This document shows positions 47,282-58,990 of a stretch of DNA of 64,000 bases, in pieces. The position numbers and the translations under genes were made by a program. Location of the stretch: contig NC_030384.2 in assembly GCF_001625215.2 (NCBI RefSeq), forward strand, positions 45,604,390-45,668,389, given 5' to 3'. The notes beneath the pieces were generated by a model, which was not told the origin of the DNA, did not search any database, and worked only from the letters and a program-made list of their open reading frames with translations. Position 1 is the stretch's first letter; each line of letters starts with the position of its first letter. Source of the DNA: Daucus carota subsp. sativus (lineage: Eukaryota; Streptophyta; Magnoliopsida; Apiales; Apiaceae).

Positions 47282-48834
47282 TGCACCAGAGATGGACGAT
47301 GAGTGAGTCTGATAGAGTAATGGGGAAGGAGCTGGAAGAGAACCATATTTATACCGAACAAAACAATAAAATACTTTATCACTATATTATCTTTACAAAT
47401 TACAATTATTAAGCCTGCAGCTGGAGCATCTAGATTAGTTAAGCATAATGACAAAACAGGATCTATCAAACTCAAGCTCTTGACGATGCTGTAGTAGGTA
47501 GCCAGGTAAATATAATATTAATTAAACCTATCAAGAATAGTGCACGAGCGCAATCGTTCAACAACACAGGGCCACGCTCATATAGTCCAGCAGCCTACGT
47601 AATCTAATTCTAAAGTTCGTGCAATTAATTAATTAACATTTTCAGAGACTTCGCCATAGTAAAATAATGATACAGAACCAATAGTTTTGAATAACTGTTA
47701 ATATGAATACTTAGTTAAAGGTTGAGTGATTAACTTGTGTTTATCCTTGTTTAAGGTTATTAGAAGTTTAGCTCACTTGAGCTCACTTGATGGATAACGA
47801 TCTTGGGGTGACACATCAATACATTATACATCAAACACACTTTCTTAGAACGTAAACCACAAGTAGACCTATCAGGACAACCGAAACATAGTATCGACAA
47901 TGTTTATAAAAAAAGTAATTTATTGTTTTGTATGGAAGAATCTATATATTTATAAATAAAATCTCTTTTTATTATTTATTTGATTAATTTGTGGATATGT
48001 AAATTCTAATATAATTAATATGTATATTTTTGTGAAATCAAATTTCAAAAATCAAAATAATACAACAAAAGAAATGAATATTTTCAATTTCTCAACTTAA
48101 AATATAAAATTAATATATAAATATATCATAAAAACAACCGAAAATAAATTGTTTGTAGATTATAATCACGAGCCAAACACATACACTCCGTGTTTTTACT
48201 AAATGAAAAATATGAAAAATTATTATTGACTTTTTGATACCACGACCAAGCAGGAATATCAATAATTTTGTAAACCAAGGATGATTGAGAAACTTCACAA
48301 CACAAAAATAAGACTTTATGTGTTTTAGAATCGTTTGACTTTTTCATACTCCAAAATCATTTGACTGCATAACTAAAATTATTATTTTTAATTTTTTTTC
48401 TAATTAAAAAGAATTATATTATAATTTTTTTAAAAAAATTTTAAAAATAATAATTTTAACTAAGCTGTCAAAAACATAAAAACGTTTGCGTTAAAAATTC
48501 AAATAAATTATATTTCAAAACCAAGTAAGTAGTTCACTGGAACTGTTCATTGCATTATAGAAGTACCAACAGAAAATAATTTTGTTACTAAATTTACTGT
48601 CGGAAAACAATTACAAGTTAAAATCAGAAAGACCAGTTGACTGCACAAACCTAGCTTAAATATGTCGGATCGTCAATGTCGGATCATAATTGTAGTAGAT
48701 ATTCATTTGAAATTGAGGAACTATTCAGTATTGATCATATTTATGGACAGTTGAGCTTCCCGAATTTAGCATAAAGAGAGTTTGTCATTGCTCATTAGGT
48801 CTTGTTAGGACCTCCTGCTCTCTGTTTCATGTCA
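47282..48834. other. Promoter side of the SDR gene and intergenic DNA
   Basis: Upstream region of the minus-strand dehydrogenase, otherwise AT-rich. AGCTCACTTG is repeated in tandem at about 47769-47789. No gene was recognised, and the two overlapping frames at 48110-48347 are shadows in AT-rich DNA. Confidence 0.4.
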
Positions 48835-48842
48835 ATGTATCC

Positions 48843-49027
48843 CGGGACGGAGCTAGAATTTTGGAAGTAGTGGGGGCAAAAATAGGCTAGAGGGAGGTAC
48901 AACACACTAACTGTGGGGCAACTTAACAATTTGGTTAAATTAGAAATTAGTAGTAGAGATATGGATTTACCCTGAAAGTCGGTGGGGGCAAGTACCCCCA
49001 CTGCCCCCACCCTGAATCCGTCCCTTT
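48843..49027. mobile_element. Small hAT-like MITE (GGGACGGA termini)
   Basis: Flanked by an 8-bp duplication ATGTATCC (48835-48842 and 49028-49035). Inverted GGGACGGA lies near the left end and TCCGTCCC near the right. The middle carries GTGGGGGCA and TGCCCCCAC as inverted blocks. It is 185 bp and non-coding. The outermost bases do not match well, so the exact ends could shift by one or two. Confidence 0.72.
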
Positions 49028-49035
49028 ATGTATCC

Positions 49036-50200
49036 ACCCTCAAATTCCCTTTATGTATCCACCCTCATGCCAAGTGTTCAGACAGACCGTAGGTGCTGAT
49101 CCTATGATATTAAGGATGCAGTTCAATCCTCTCATACTAGGCCGAAGCCATCAGCACTGAACCAGGAGCTTCTAAGCTTTTTTTCTTTTGACAGACAGGG
49201 AGCTTCTAAACTTAATAACAATAGGATTGTTATTACATTACCCTCAGGCACGAATGTCATTGTTTGCAAAGGGCAATAGAGGACTAAATATCGGCAAGTT
49301 GGCCACGAGTTCAGTGATCTTTTTGCCTATTAACCCGATTCTAATGTATGATTCATTTAATCACTGTATGGTTTGGAAAAAGCTCCCATAAAATAGTTTT
49401 TCTGAACTTCTAACAGCACATTGATTAGCATATATACACAGGTTGTATCCAATTGAAATTTAACTACAACTCGTCTGATTTGAAATGGGTTTTATCCAAT
49501 GTCTACTACTATGGTTATCATCTATGCGACTATGAGGATGATTAATAATATGTGGCAGCAGTGTTCATAACGTTATTCACATCAAGACAATGCTTCTAAA
49601 GTAGACATTGGTTCTGTGAAGATATATCTGAGGGACTGATGTTCCCATGTATTCTCTCTTTCAGAAAAACAAATACATACCATTGTCTTACAACAGGAGG
49701 TCTACCACATTACCTCATCTACTAGTCTGTCTAAAACAACCATTGATCATATCACACCTTTACTCATATACCAATGTCAAGCGTCATTAAATTTATTTTA
49801 AATAGCTCAAAAGAGTGTACTTTCGAACAAGTTACAAACTATAATCGGCAATCACTATGCCACTGAGAGTAAATGCATATCTAAATTAAGGAATTAGCAC
49901 TATTTTTCCTCTTTCCTGGATTATTTACATCAATTTAACTTCAACAATCAATTTCAGACAGCATCTTGTAATTAACAATGTTTTCCAGTGTATAACAATT
50001 GAAAACACTTATCTATCAACATTTAAAAATCAGAATACATGGCAGAGAAGCAACTGAAAACACAAGGACTGTAGGTAAATGTTCAACTTACTCCTCCTGG
50101 TCTAAACAAAGCTTATTTGTGACAAGTCATGAAAAGCGTAGCATAGCAGTAGGCAGTAGCTTAGTGTCGCAAGTTGTAATTTGGGCAGATCGGCAGAATA
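49036..50200. other. Intergenic DNA between SDR gene and its pseudogene
   Basis: No gene was recognised. A CTAGTATGAGAGGA-like string near 49125-49141 (minus strand) recalls the rRNA sarcin-ricin loop but stands alone. The frame at 49999-50214 has no motif. Confidence 0.4.
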
Positions 50201-51091
50201 CTAAACCATCTTAAAAGATGAAACCACAACCCCCAATCCCCCATCGATAAAAAGGTTTTGACTGCTGACATACTTAGCCTCATCACCAGCAAGATAAAGG
50301 GTTGCATTGGCTACATCCTCAGTCCGGAGGGTCACGCCCTTCAAATTGGCAAATGAGTTCAAGAAATTTTCAAAGTCTTCATCATTTTCAACCCCTAGAC
50401 AACTGACAAGTCTTACCAAAAGGAGTCGAAACTCCATAAGGCGATAAACAATTGACTCGATATTCCAAATTGTCCGAGCTCAACCGCCAAGTTTTTGGTT
50501 AGTCCTAATATTGCTTTGAGGCAGTATAAGCATGTGACGCTGCACCAGCGCGATTAGAGCATAGGCTAGCTGTTAAAATTATGCAACCACTTCGAGCTGC
50601 ATGTTTCATGCCTAAAAAAACACCAATTACATTGACAGCAAAGACACGCTGAAAATCAGACTTTAGGTTGTCAAGAATTCGAGGCTGGTAAGGATCGATG
50701 GCGCCAGCGTTGTTGAAAACATGATATCAAGTTTTCCGAAAGCTGAAATTGTTATGTCTACAGCATCTTTAAGATGATCTTCATATGTAACATCACAGTG
50801 GACATAAATAGAGTTCACTTTTCCTAATGCTTCAACAACTGTATGCCCAAGTTCATCTTGAATGTCGGCAATAACAACCTTAGCTCCATGCTGGACGAAT
50901 ACCCTCGCGCAGCATTCACCAATGCCACTAGATCCTCTGGTGATCAGGAAAAATATAACAAAATAGTATTAACTTTTAACATTTAACCATTTTTTTTCTA
51001 AAGCCAATATATAATTAGGTTTCAAATTAAGCCTCACAGTTTGTACTAACCTTCTTGTGATTGCTGCTGCAAGTGAATCGGTGTTTGCCAT
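50201..51091 (-). pseudogene. SDR110C dehydrogenase pseudogene (paralogue of 46371-47281)
   Basis: Exon 1 is intact (51091-51051) and reads MANTDSLAAAITR before a GTTAGT donor, the canonical SDR110C leader. The 5' end of exon 2 that would encode LEGKVA is missing: after the segment matching SSGIGE the sequence runs into unrelated AT-rich DNA with no acceptor there. Further damage relative to the intact copy: about 2 extra bases near 50715 (NNAG region), 4 missing bases near 50510, an 18-base in-frame loss near 50590, and a shifted frame near 50400-50420. The C-terminal part ([29 protein letters not shown]) stays readable at 50201-50437. It ends without the EDEPLA tail of the intact gene. Confidence 0.88.
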
Positions 51092-53038
51092 TTTACCGCA
51101 GATGTGAAATTCAATTATAATGGAGTTATGTGAAATGGCCAAGGAGCTAGAGGGTAATAATATATAGACACTCAACAAAAAACAAATTAAGCAGGCATAA
51201 ACTAGCCGTCCTAGTTCTCAGCATTTTTAGTAACCGATTAAAATGGATTTATCATTAGGCCCAGAAGGTACTTCAACTTTGCAAACGGAAGTTTTAACTG
51301 AGAAGATGTTCACATTGTGGTGCCACGAATGTTACTGTCTGATCAGATTAAATACCAGCAGTATCTGTTTAAGAGCACAAAGCATTGTTTATCCTCCACG
51401 AGAGCTAGTATTTTAAAGTTTCTGAAGTTTGTGCAGCAGACCAATCCTTTCCATTACTTTGATAAGTCATTTCTTTTTTATCCTAATGATGAGTTCAAGA
51501 GTTTTGTCCTGCTATAAGTGATGCGAACCAAGTTTATAAATGGTCCTAAAATCCTAAAACATCTCGGAGACAAAAAGTTATTTTGAGAAACGATGTTACA
51601 AAAACATCGATAACATTTATTAATCTAATCATGTACTCCTATGTGTTATCTGAATTTCACGAACAGTAATTGAATTATAAGCTTCATTCGATGCTAGTTG
51701 AAAGAAGATAAAGATCTGATATCATCAGAATATTTTCAGAAGTTTAGCACTTCGGCACTAAATATAATTAATTGCATAGCTTATGCAAGATGTCTGAATA
51801 AAGCAAGTCTCTAAAATTTTTAATCTGAGATTTAAACTTTGTGCACAAATTTTTAGTTGGTTTGAAGTTTTGAATATGTCATCACGGTCTTGAACGCAGC
51901 ACGCAGGTAACAACGAGGCTTCATTTTAAAGACAGTTACAAGATCACACAGTACAGATAAGATATCTATACGGCATTAAGAAGGCTTTTCCCAAGTCAAA
52001 TATATGACGAGATAATCTATGATTAAAATATTGTGTTGTTTTGTTTGGTTCAAGAAGCATAAACTTATGTAATTCATATTTTCGTGTAGACATACCAATA
52101 ACATTAAGAGTTATATAATTTTGATATTATGGAGAAATAAGTAAATAAATATTTTTATGATTACGTCATATTAATATTCTATTATTTATATAATTTTATA
52201 GATAAATTAACTGTTTATAAATTTTCTAACACGCACATGTCTATAAAAATTAATCACGTAGATAAACAAATAATTATAAGTATAAATTAATTAAATTATA
52301 TAGTTATTAAAATAATAATAGTGACTCATAAGGCGAATCTAATCTAAGTGACCTTGATATGATACTACTTTATTCCAGACTAAATATTGAGAAAGTATTT
52401 ATCCTAATTCCATGCAACTTCCCTTCTCATTCACTCACCATCTCGCTTCCCAACTCTCAAATAATTACTATAAATAATTTCTATAATAAATTACTGTAAA
52501 AAATTGCACGTATAAATATTATACAAATTATATAAAATAAAATATGTCTATAATAAAAAATATCATACAAAAATGATATAACACAACAATACACAAAATA
52601 AATTATTACTTATCAAGGTAAACATGTTTCTCTTAAATTTTAATGTTATCTCAATTTAATATCAAAATTTTTATAATATAAACAAATTATTACTTTTATA
52701 AAGTGTTCGTAAAGTCCTACCACGATAATACTTCATTTAACTTATAAAAGACTACTCAAGGCACAAATTAAAATGGAATACAAGCCTCGAGCAAGACTTT
52801 AATACTGTACCTAGAGTTTCATGTTAACAAATAATAAATCAAAGGAAAAATCAAATAAAAAAAACATGTCATCAAAGGAAAAATCAAATAAAAAAACATG
52901 TCAACATAATAAAATCGTCTTATTTCAACCATGAAGAAATTAATGTACGTTGTCTTGATTGAACAGAATGGTTGGTCTTATTTCAAACACCACAAATATA
53001 GTTCATTACTTGGATTAAAGCTCTCCTTTCTTCCCGGC
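51092..53038. other. Intergenic AT-rich DNA, no gene seen
   Basis: Promoter side of the SDR pseudogene, then AT-rich DNA. A 21-22 bp unit (GTCATCAAAGGAAAAATCAAAT) is duplicated at about 52838-52900. No gene was recognised. The final bases form the 3' flank of the small minus-strand gene. Confidence 0.4.
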
Positions 53039-55227
53039 TTAAGATATTGATTTAAGCAAGCGCTGCATGTCTTTCATATAAGGTGGGTCCTGCAATAAAA
53101 GGAATTACAAGTCTTACAACATTTCTATAGAAAAGAAAGAAAAATGAGGACATAAAAAAATTGTAACTAAAATCAAGAAAAATATAAGAACGATTTGGAG
53201 TAATTTAATTTGTAATATTTGTATTTCAATTTGCAAAAGATAAATATTAAAAATTATATATCCAATTTTTAAAATACAATTTTATTTGATAATTAAAGAA
53301 AAAATGGATACAAGACATGAAAATCTTAATAAAATTGTATTTAATAATATAAAAAAATGGATTCAATTTTATTTTCATCTATATTTATTTATTTACATGC
53401 AAATCTTAATATAAAAATTAAGTTAAAAACTTAAAAATATTAACGAATATTTTAGGTCAATTAATATAAGTGATCCATAAATATTTTAAATAATACATAT
53501 TTAAGTGACAAAACACTGTCTTATAAATAATGATAATACATTTGCTGATATACTCCCTCCGTCCCTCCTATTTCTTATTACCTCCGTTTCAATTTACATA
53601 TCCACTTTCAAGAAATTTTTTTGTTTCAAATTACTTGTCCACTTCAACTTTCAATGCAAAATCATATTTCCAAAATCAATTGTCCATCACATATCACTTA
53701 TTTATATTTCCTAAATCAATCTCACACCACATATTATGCTCATTTAATGCAATTAATTTGTGAACAACCATTTTTCTTAAACTGTATGATTTTTGAAAGT
53801 GGACATCTAATTTGAAACGGAGGGAGTAATAAAGTAGTTGAAAAGAGAAAGAAAAGTAGATGAAGTAGTGGGACCCACTGATTTTTAATGTAGAAAAGGG
53901 AGATAGTAGAGTAAAAATAGTGTGAAAAGGAAAGAAAAATGGACAAGTGGTGGGACCCATTGATCATAAGTTTTGAAATGTAAAGAATTGGATGGTACAT
54001 CAAAAATAAAAGTGTAAAGAAATGGAAGGGACGGACCGAGTAGATTACAAGGTTTTGAAATCTTTTACGGAAAGATACCACCTTCAAGTAAGTTTATACA
54101 TAAAATATAAATAATATTCATCTGTGAGATAATAAAAGTATCCAAATTTATATGAAATCTGTCACATAAAATATGTGCGGCGACAAAAGAGTAATAGAGG
54201 ATTGACTTGTGCATATTTTTTTATTTAAAAATTTTGCAAACAAAAGAAAAAGATAGAAAAATAATTTTTATTCTTCTATCAAACAAAATTTAATGTGTGA
54301 CTTTTAATATCATACAATTTATAAATTATTAATTTTATAAGAAAAATTATTTTAACACAATTTTTATTTGTATAGCTCATTTTAGTCATGAAAAAGACAT
54401 GAAACTTATATCAATTATAAATGTATTAAATAAAGATTATTAAAAAAATAACTAATAATTCATCTATTATTGACTTGCGGTGCATGTTCTATTTCTTTTA
54501 AGATTTTTTGAAACAAGAAAGATGAAACATGACAAAATAAATTTTTTTATAAAAAACAAAATTTTATATTCGATATTCTAATCTCATACCATTTATAAAT
54601 TATTAATTTTTATATCCAAAATTATTTTTTAGGACAATTGTTGACTTCTATGTAACACCAAAAATTTTCTATCTAAAATAAATTTATTAAAAATGTTAAA
54701 ATCTAATTAATAATTTATTTGAAAATAATAAGCAAAATGTAAGTATATGAAGTCGTGATGGCAAGTTTTTAATGACCAACTTATATATATTCATGTAAAA
54801 TTAATAAATAATTATATTATATAAGAAAGATTAATTAATGTACCTCTGATATGAAGAATTCAAAAACTTCAATCTCATCGACAGCGGGAACAGTAGAATA
54901 TTTCAGATAGATATAATTTCCTTCGCTTGGAGTGTACATCTCAGCCACACCATCCCATCCTAGCACATACATGTCCTCGATTTCTTTTTTCAGAAAAGTT
55001 CCATCACTGATGAACGAGTAGCTCACATCACCCCTGCACTTGTGGGTTTTCATTTTCACAGGCACCATCATTCCTTTTTCCTCAATGAGATCTTCTAAAT
55101 GAGGTGCATGAGCATAAATATACTTACTCATGTCACTTTCGCACAGAACCAATTGCTTGTCTTTAATTTCTTCCTCTGTGATAATTTTGCATAACCATAC
55201 AGAGTTTTCATCACTAGCTGATGGCAT
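53039..55227 (-). CDS. Small two-exon protein, possibly B3-like (DUF313 type)
   Basis: Exon 1 is 55227-54844 (384 nt, start MPSASDENSVWLCKI) and exon 2 is 53089-53039 (51 nt, DPPYMKDMQRLLKSIS then stop), across a 1.75-kb intron. The donor is GAG|GTACAT and the acceptor TTTTATTGCAG|GAC, both phase 0, giving 144 residues. Reading through the donor would instead end the protein after 130 residues (ISEVH). The pattern KQLVLCESDM..., then VPVKMKTH, and finally MYVLGWDGVAEMYTPSEGNYIYL recalls the last strands of plant B3 DNA-binding domains of the DUF313 group (Y.L..W..V....L..GD.I.L), but the match is loose. The protein is acidic and lacks signal peptide and membrane segments. Exon 2 is my inference from splice signals. 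Confidence 0.55.
53554..54044. mobile_element. Stowaway-like MITE split by a second Stowaway-like MITE
   Basis: Outer ends are CTCCCTCCGTCCC (left, after TA at 53552-53553) and, on the right, GGGACGGACCGAG followed by TA. Inner sequences TTTCTTAT and GTAAAGAAATGGAAGG also pair. The outer copy is interrupted by 53581-53826. The whole lies in the intron of the 53039-55227 gene. Confidence 0.8.
53581..53826. mobile_element. Inner Stowaway-like MITE
   Basis: Left end CCTCCGTTTCAA and right end TTGAAACGGAGGGAG, with ATCCACTTTCAAGAAA and TTTTTGAAAGTGGACAT as further inverted blocks, giving a long stem. TA flanks are visible on both sides. It inserted into the outer copy, so it is the younger. Confidence 0.8.
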
Positions 55228-56203
55228 TTTTGTTAAACAAAAATTTAGCTATGGACATCTTCACATTATATGGACTATATATTTACGTTCAGGACTGTGC
55301 AGTTATTGAAAAGAAGCTTTTGTTAATAAATTTTTGTTTACACATATATAATATAATGGGTCCCAAATTAATATACGTTTGTTTTTATATAAAATTTGTA
55401 AAATCATTGTCGTTGAAATTTATAACAAAATGACTGTTTTGAACGTAGTAACAGTTTTCAACCAACTATGATATAACATGCAATTATGGATCAATGTGCA
55501 ATACAACTGTAGTTTTCTGGAAAACGTTGAGTTGCATTTGATTGTCATAATGTCATTGTATAAAACATTGCAACAAGTTATTTTTAGTTACATATTGTAT
55601 TTATATAATATTTTGCAAGGTAATATAATTGGAAAAAAAGATAAGTTGAAAAAAATATTATTGATAAATTTTGTAAGAAATATACAACAATGATATATGA
55701 ATTAATCTATGGAATACTTTTAAAATTCAATAGTTTCTAGAGCAATAGAGTAATTAGATTTTATCTTTCACATTATTTTAATATTTGAGTCAAATTTTTA
55801 AAATAATATATGATGTGTCTGAATAAATTCAATTTCATAAATAATATTTTTATACACACTACTGTAACATTATTTATTATATATATATATATATATATAT
55901 ATATTCTCTTTGTATAAATATATTAATTTTTAAAATAATTTCTTGTATTAGAAAAATAAGGTACTCAGACTAAAGCATAATCTACACTAAGATAGGAGTA
56001 ATAATAGAGATAAGTAATAGTCTTGTATGTAAGCTAATACTATATTTTAAAATCAAATTCTAAGACTTGAATATTATTTATTTATATTTCTTAATCTAAA
56101 ATGTGTCAAACCAATGTTTAATTATATTGAATTATTATATTTTAAAATCAGTATATAATTATAATTCATATTGTAACAAATTATTCAAATTACGCTTAAT
56201 TGG
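55228..56203. other. Intergenic AT-rich DNA
   Basis: Promoter side of the minus-strand small gene. An (AT)n run lies near 55880-55905. No other gene was recognised, and frames at 55221-55433 and 55478-55693 are shadows. Confidence 0.4.
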
Positions 56204-56205
56204 TA

Positions 56206-56454
56206 CTCCCTCTGTCCCATTTAATTGTATACGTTTCTTTTCAACTATTCGATACTCATTTCAATGCTCTTATAAAATATAGTTCCGTAACTTATTTTTG
56301 AGATTTTCTTTTTCTGAATAAAAATATAACATCCAAACTTTAATTCAGAAAAAGAAAATTTTAAAAATAAATTACACAACTACACTTTACAGGAGCATTA
56401 AATTCCGTGCCGCGTCCCGTCCCCCAATGTATACAATTCAGGGGACGGAGGGAG
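56206..56454. mobile_element. Stowaway-like MITE
   Basis: 249 bp, ends CTCCCTCTGTCCCATTTAAT and GGGGACGGAGGGAG, flanked by TA (56204-56205 and 56455-56456). TTGTATACGTTTC near the left and AATGTATACAATTC near the right are also inverted. It lies about 450 bp upstream of the coiled-coil gene start. Confidence 0.88.
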
Positions 56455-56907
56455 TAATTATTATATTATTTAAATATGATAGCTAAAAGGTTAGTTATAA
56501 TTATAGATGTTGGGAACTTCATTGGGGTTGATTTTATTTATTTTTATATAATTTCTATATTTTTTGTTCATAATAATTTTTAATTAATTTTAGAACTAAA
56601 ATATTCTTGTATACAATTTCTCTGTATTAAATTATCATATATTTCTCTACAGCCCATGTATGGAAGTTCACAATCTAACATGGTTATTCTCATATTTTAC
56701 ATTCCAACTCACATTCCTGTTTGTTAACCCAATAAACTTTTTAATCATTCGAGTAAAAAGGAACAAAGTTTCTTGTGAATGTAACCAAAACTCCAACCAA
56801 TTAGGCCTAAACTATTTTCAACAGTCTCCGAGTAGCAGGAATAAAGCTTGCTCATCAAGTTCTTCAACCTCATCAAAAGTCCATATCACAGGTCTAAGCA
56901 CCCTATT

Positions 56908-58990
56908 ATGGTGGGTACGATTCGAAGGAGAGTCAGATCAAGATCCAGCATGCGGGTATCGACCAGAAAATTGGCAGCAACATTTTGGAAAATGAATGAA
57001 ATGCCCTTGTCTGAGGTCATGGAAAAGAAGGAATTACAGAGTGAAAATTTGAGCGTGGTGCTTTCGGCTTCAGTGTCTCATTCAACTGATCACGCTCCTG
57101 GTGTTTCTGTCTCTCGGGTATTACTATTTTTTTGTTGTACAACAATCTACTAGATTATGGATGTAATGGTTATTTGCATTATTTAACACATCTAAAATCT
57201 GAATCACTACTACTTAGGTCTTAGGGGTGTGGTTATTTAATCTGTCCCACGTCTGTAATGAGCAATGTTGCCAGGTATTTCAGCTATTTAACTAGGTGCA
57301 GCATTACCGGAACCTGTAAATCCTTGACAGGCATCTAGATTAAGTTCTTTCTGATCAATATGGATCAAAAAATATACCAACTAAATTATCTTAATTATGT
57401 GAATATTTCTTTAGCGCTTCAGGATTCATGTTTTGTTCCTCTTGAATGTGTTGCGTGAAGATGGTTGTTTTCTGCCGTATATGTTTTTATGATACGCATT
57501 AAAAATGTTGTAGAGAACGGATAGGTTCATACCTCGTAGTCATCAGAGCAGGCTTTCTGAGTCGCTGGAACGCAAACATTTGGAACCAACTGTTAGAGTA
57601 GTGGCTGATGTGGATCAGCGTAGTAGTGCAAGTTCGATGGAGGTGATAGATATTTAACTTACATAGTAGTAATTGTTATTGTAACTCTATGGCTCTTTGT
57701 TAGCTACTTGTTCAAAGTTTACTGCCTGTTTAACTGTTTCTGCAGACTGAAATCAGTTATCGAGCCCGGACTCCAAGAGAGCCCATAGTTGGATTCAGGA
57801 CTCGTCTAAAGGATGTTAATAATGCTTTAGTCACTTCGAAAGAGTTGCTGAAAATTATTGACCGCAATTTGGCTCACAACGACCAACTCACATCGTGCAT
57901 GTCTCTTGTCTCCGCCTTGCATTCTGAGCTTGAAAGAGCTTGTCAGCAGGTAAATCAACTCATCAGAGAACAACAAGCGGTAGAAATGGCTATTGAGTCA
58001 ATTGCTGGTGAACTTAAAGCGGAGAGGAGGCTAAGGTACCAATATGAGAGCTTAAACAATAAGCTCGATAGGGAACTAAGTGAAACAAAAATTACACTTA
58101 CTAACAGAATCAAAGAGCTAGCAAGCGACAACAAAGCAAGAAAGAGAACAGAGAAAGTGTGTCATAAATTAGCTTTGGATATTAGTCATGAGCAGTTTGA
58201 GAGGGAACACGAGATTCTACAACTATCTGGGAGGTTGGGGGAAAAGAAAGTCCACAGAGAACTTTTGGAGTGCAAGGATCATTTCGACGAGAAAAATGGG
58301 GTTGTAGAGAGGCTGAGGAATCAGTTTGAAGCATTTTTTAAATCCAACAAATCTGAGAAAAGAAATTGCAACAAGATCACGACATACTCTAGTAGAACCC
58401 ACTCTAGGTCTAACAAGAATGAAGAAAGAGAATGCAGTGGAGAAGTAGGTAATAGTTCTGCAGAAAGTGATCTTCATTCCATAGAATTGAACATGGACAA
58501 GAAAAGAGGGAGTTTCAGGTGGATTCATGCCTCTACTGCTGCTAGGGACAGTTTATCAACTGATGATGAAACGAGAGCAAGGAAGTACATCTCAGAAACA
58601 GTTCAAAACAAAAGCAATTATATTCAGGGGAGCGTATCAGATGGATTTCAACGTGGTATTCGTGCTGGAAATACCCCGAGCTCAGTAAATTTACTACAGC
58701 AGAAGAGATGTTATAGGCCTGGCAAAAAATCTCAAACAAAAGGGGACAACTGCGAATTGCTGAGACAAAAATCAGTGAAGGACCTTAAGGACAAGATATT
58801 GTCTAATTATAGCTTAGGATCAGGTGGCGAGTTCAGTAGTCCCATTCAGGAATTGACGGATCCGCTGCATTCACAATATATTGGTCATGTAAAACAGATA
58901 CCTCGGTTAAAGCAGAGGCTTAGTACAAAGTCGAGGCTGGGGGAAATCGGAGCAGAACAAAGAAGAATTAGTAGGCATTTTGTTGAATGA
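56908..58990 (+). CDS. Plant coiled-coil protein (At5g41620/At1g50660-like), 3 exons
   Basis: Exons 56908-57117, 57514-57642 and 57746-58990 join in frame (CGG|AGA and GAG|ACT) to give about 527 residues. The N-terminus has a basic VSTRKLAATFWKMNEMP, matching the RKLAA.LWE conserved start of this plant family. The middle is coiled coil: NNALVTSKELLKIIDR, then CMSLVSALHSELERACQQVN, and AGELKAERRLRYQYESLNNKLDRELSE, which match the family's SKELLKVL, SL.SAL..EL.RA and heptad-rich regions. YDISHEQFEREHEILQ-like and HRELLECKDHFDEKNGVVERLRNQFEAF follow (the family has WREERVQMKL.DAK..LEEK...L..L..FL). The Ser/Lys-rich C-terminus is variable. Family members have been called USO1-related, and their function is mostly unknown. 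The start is uncertain, since family proteins usually have a longer N-terminus and an upstream exon may exist in 56.6-56.9 kb. Confidence 0.78.

Noticed and set aside
49110-49165. Similarity to the rRNA sarcin-ricin loop (CTAGTATGAGAGGA on the minus strand)
   Set aside because: Only about 13 bases resemble the conserved loop and the flanking sequence does not continue as any rRNA I can recall. It is too short to call an rDNA or organelle insertion.
56660-56995. Upstream frame overlapping the coiled-coil gene start
   Set aside because: It is in a different frame from the conserved RKLAATFWK segment and I could not join it by a convincing splice. It may hide an unrecognised first exon but was not annotated as coding.
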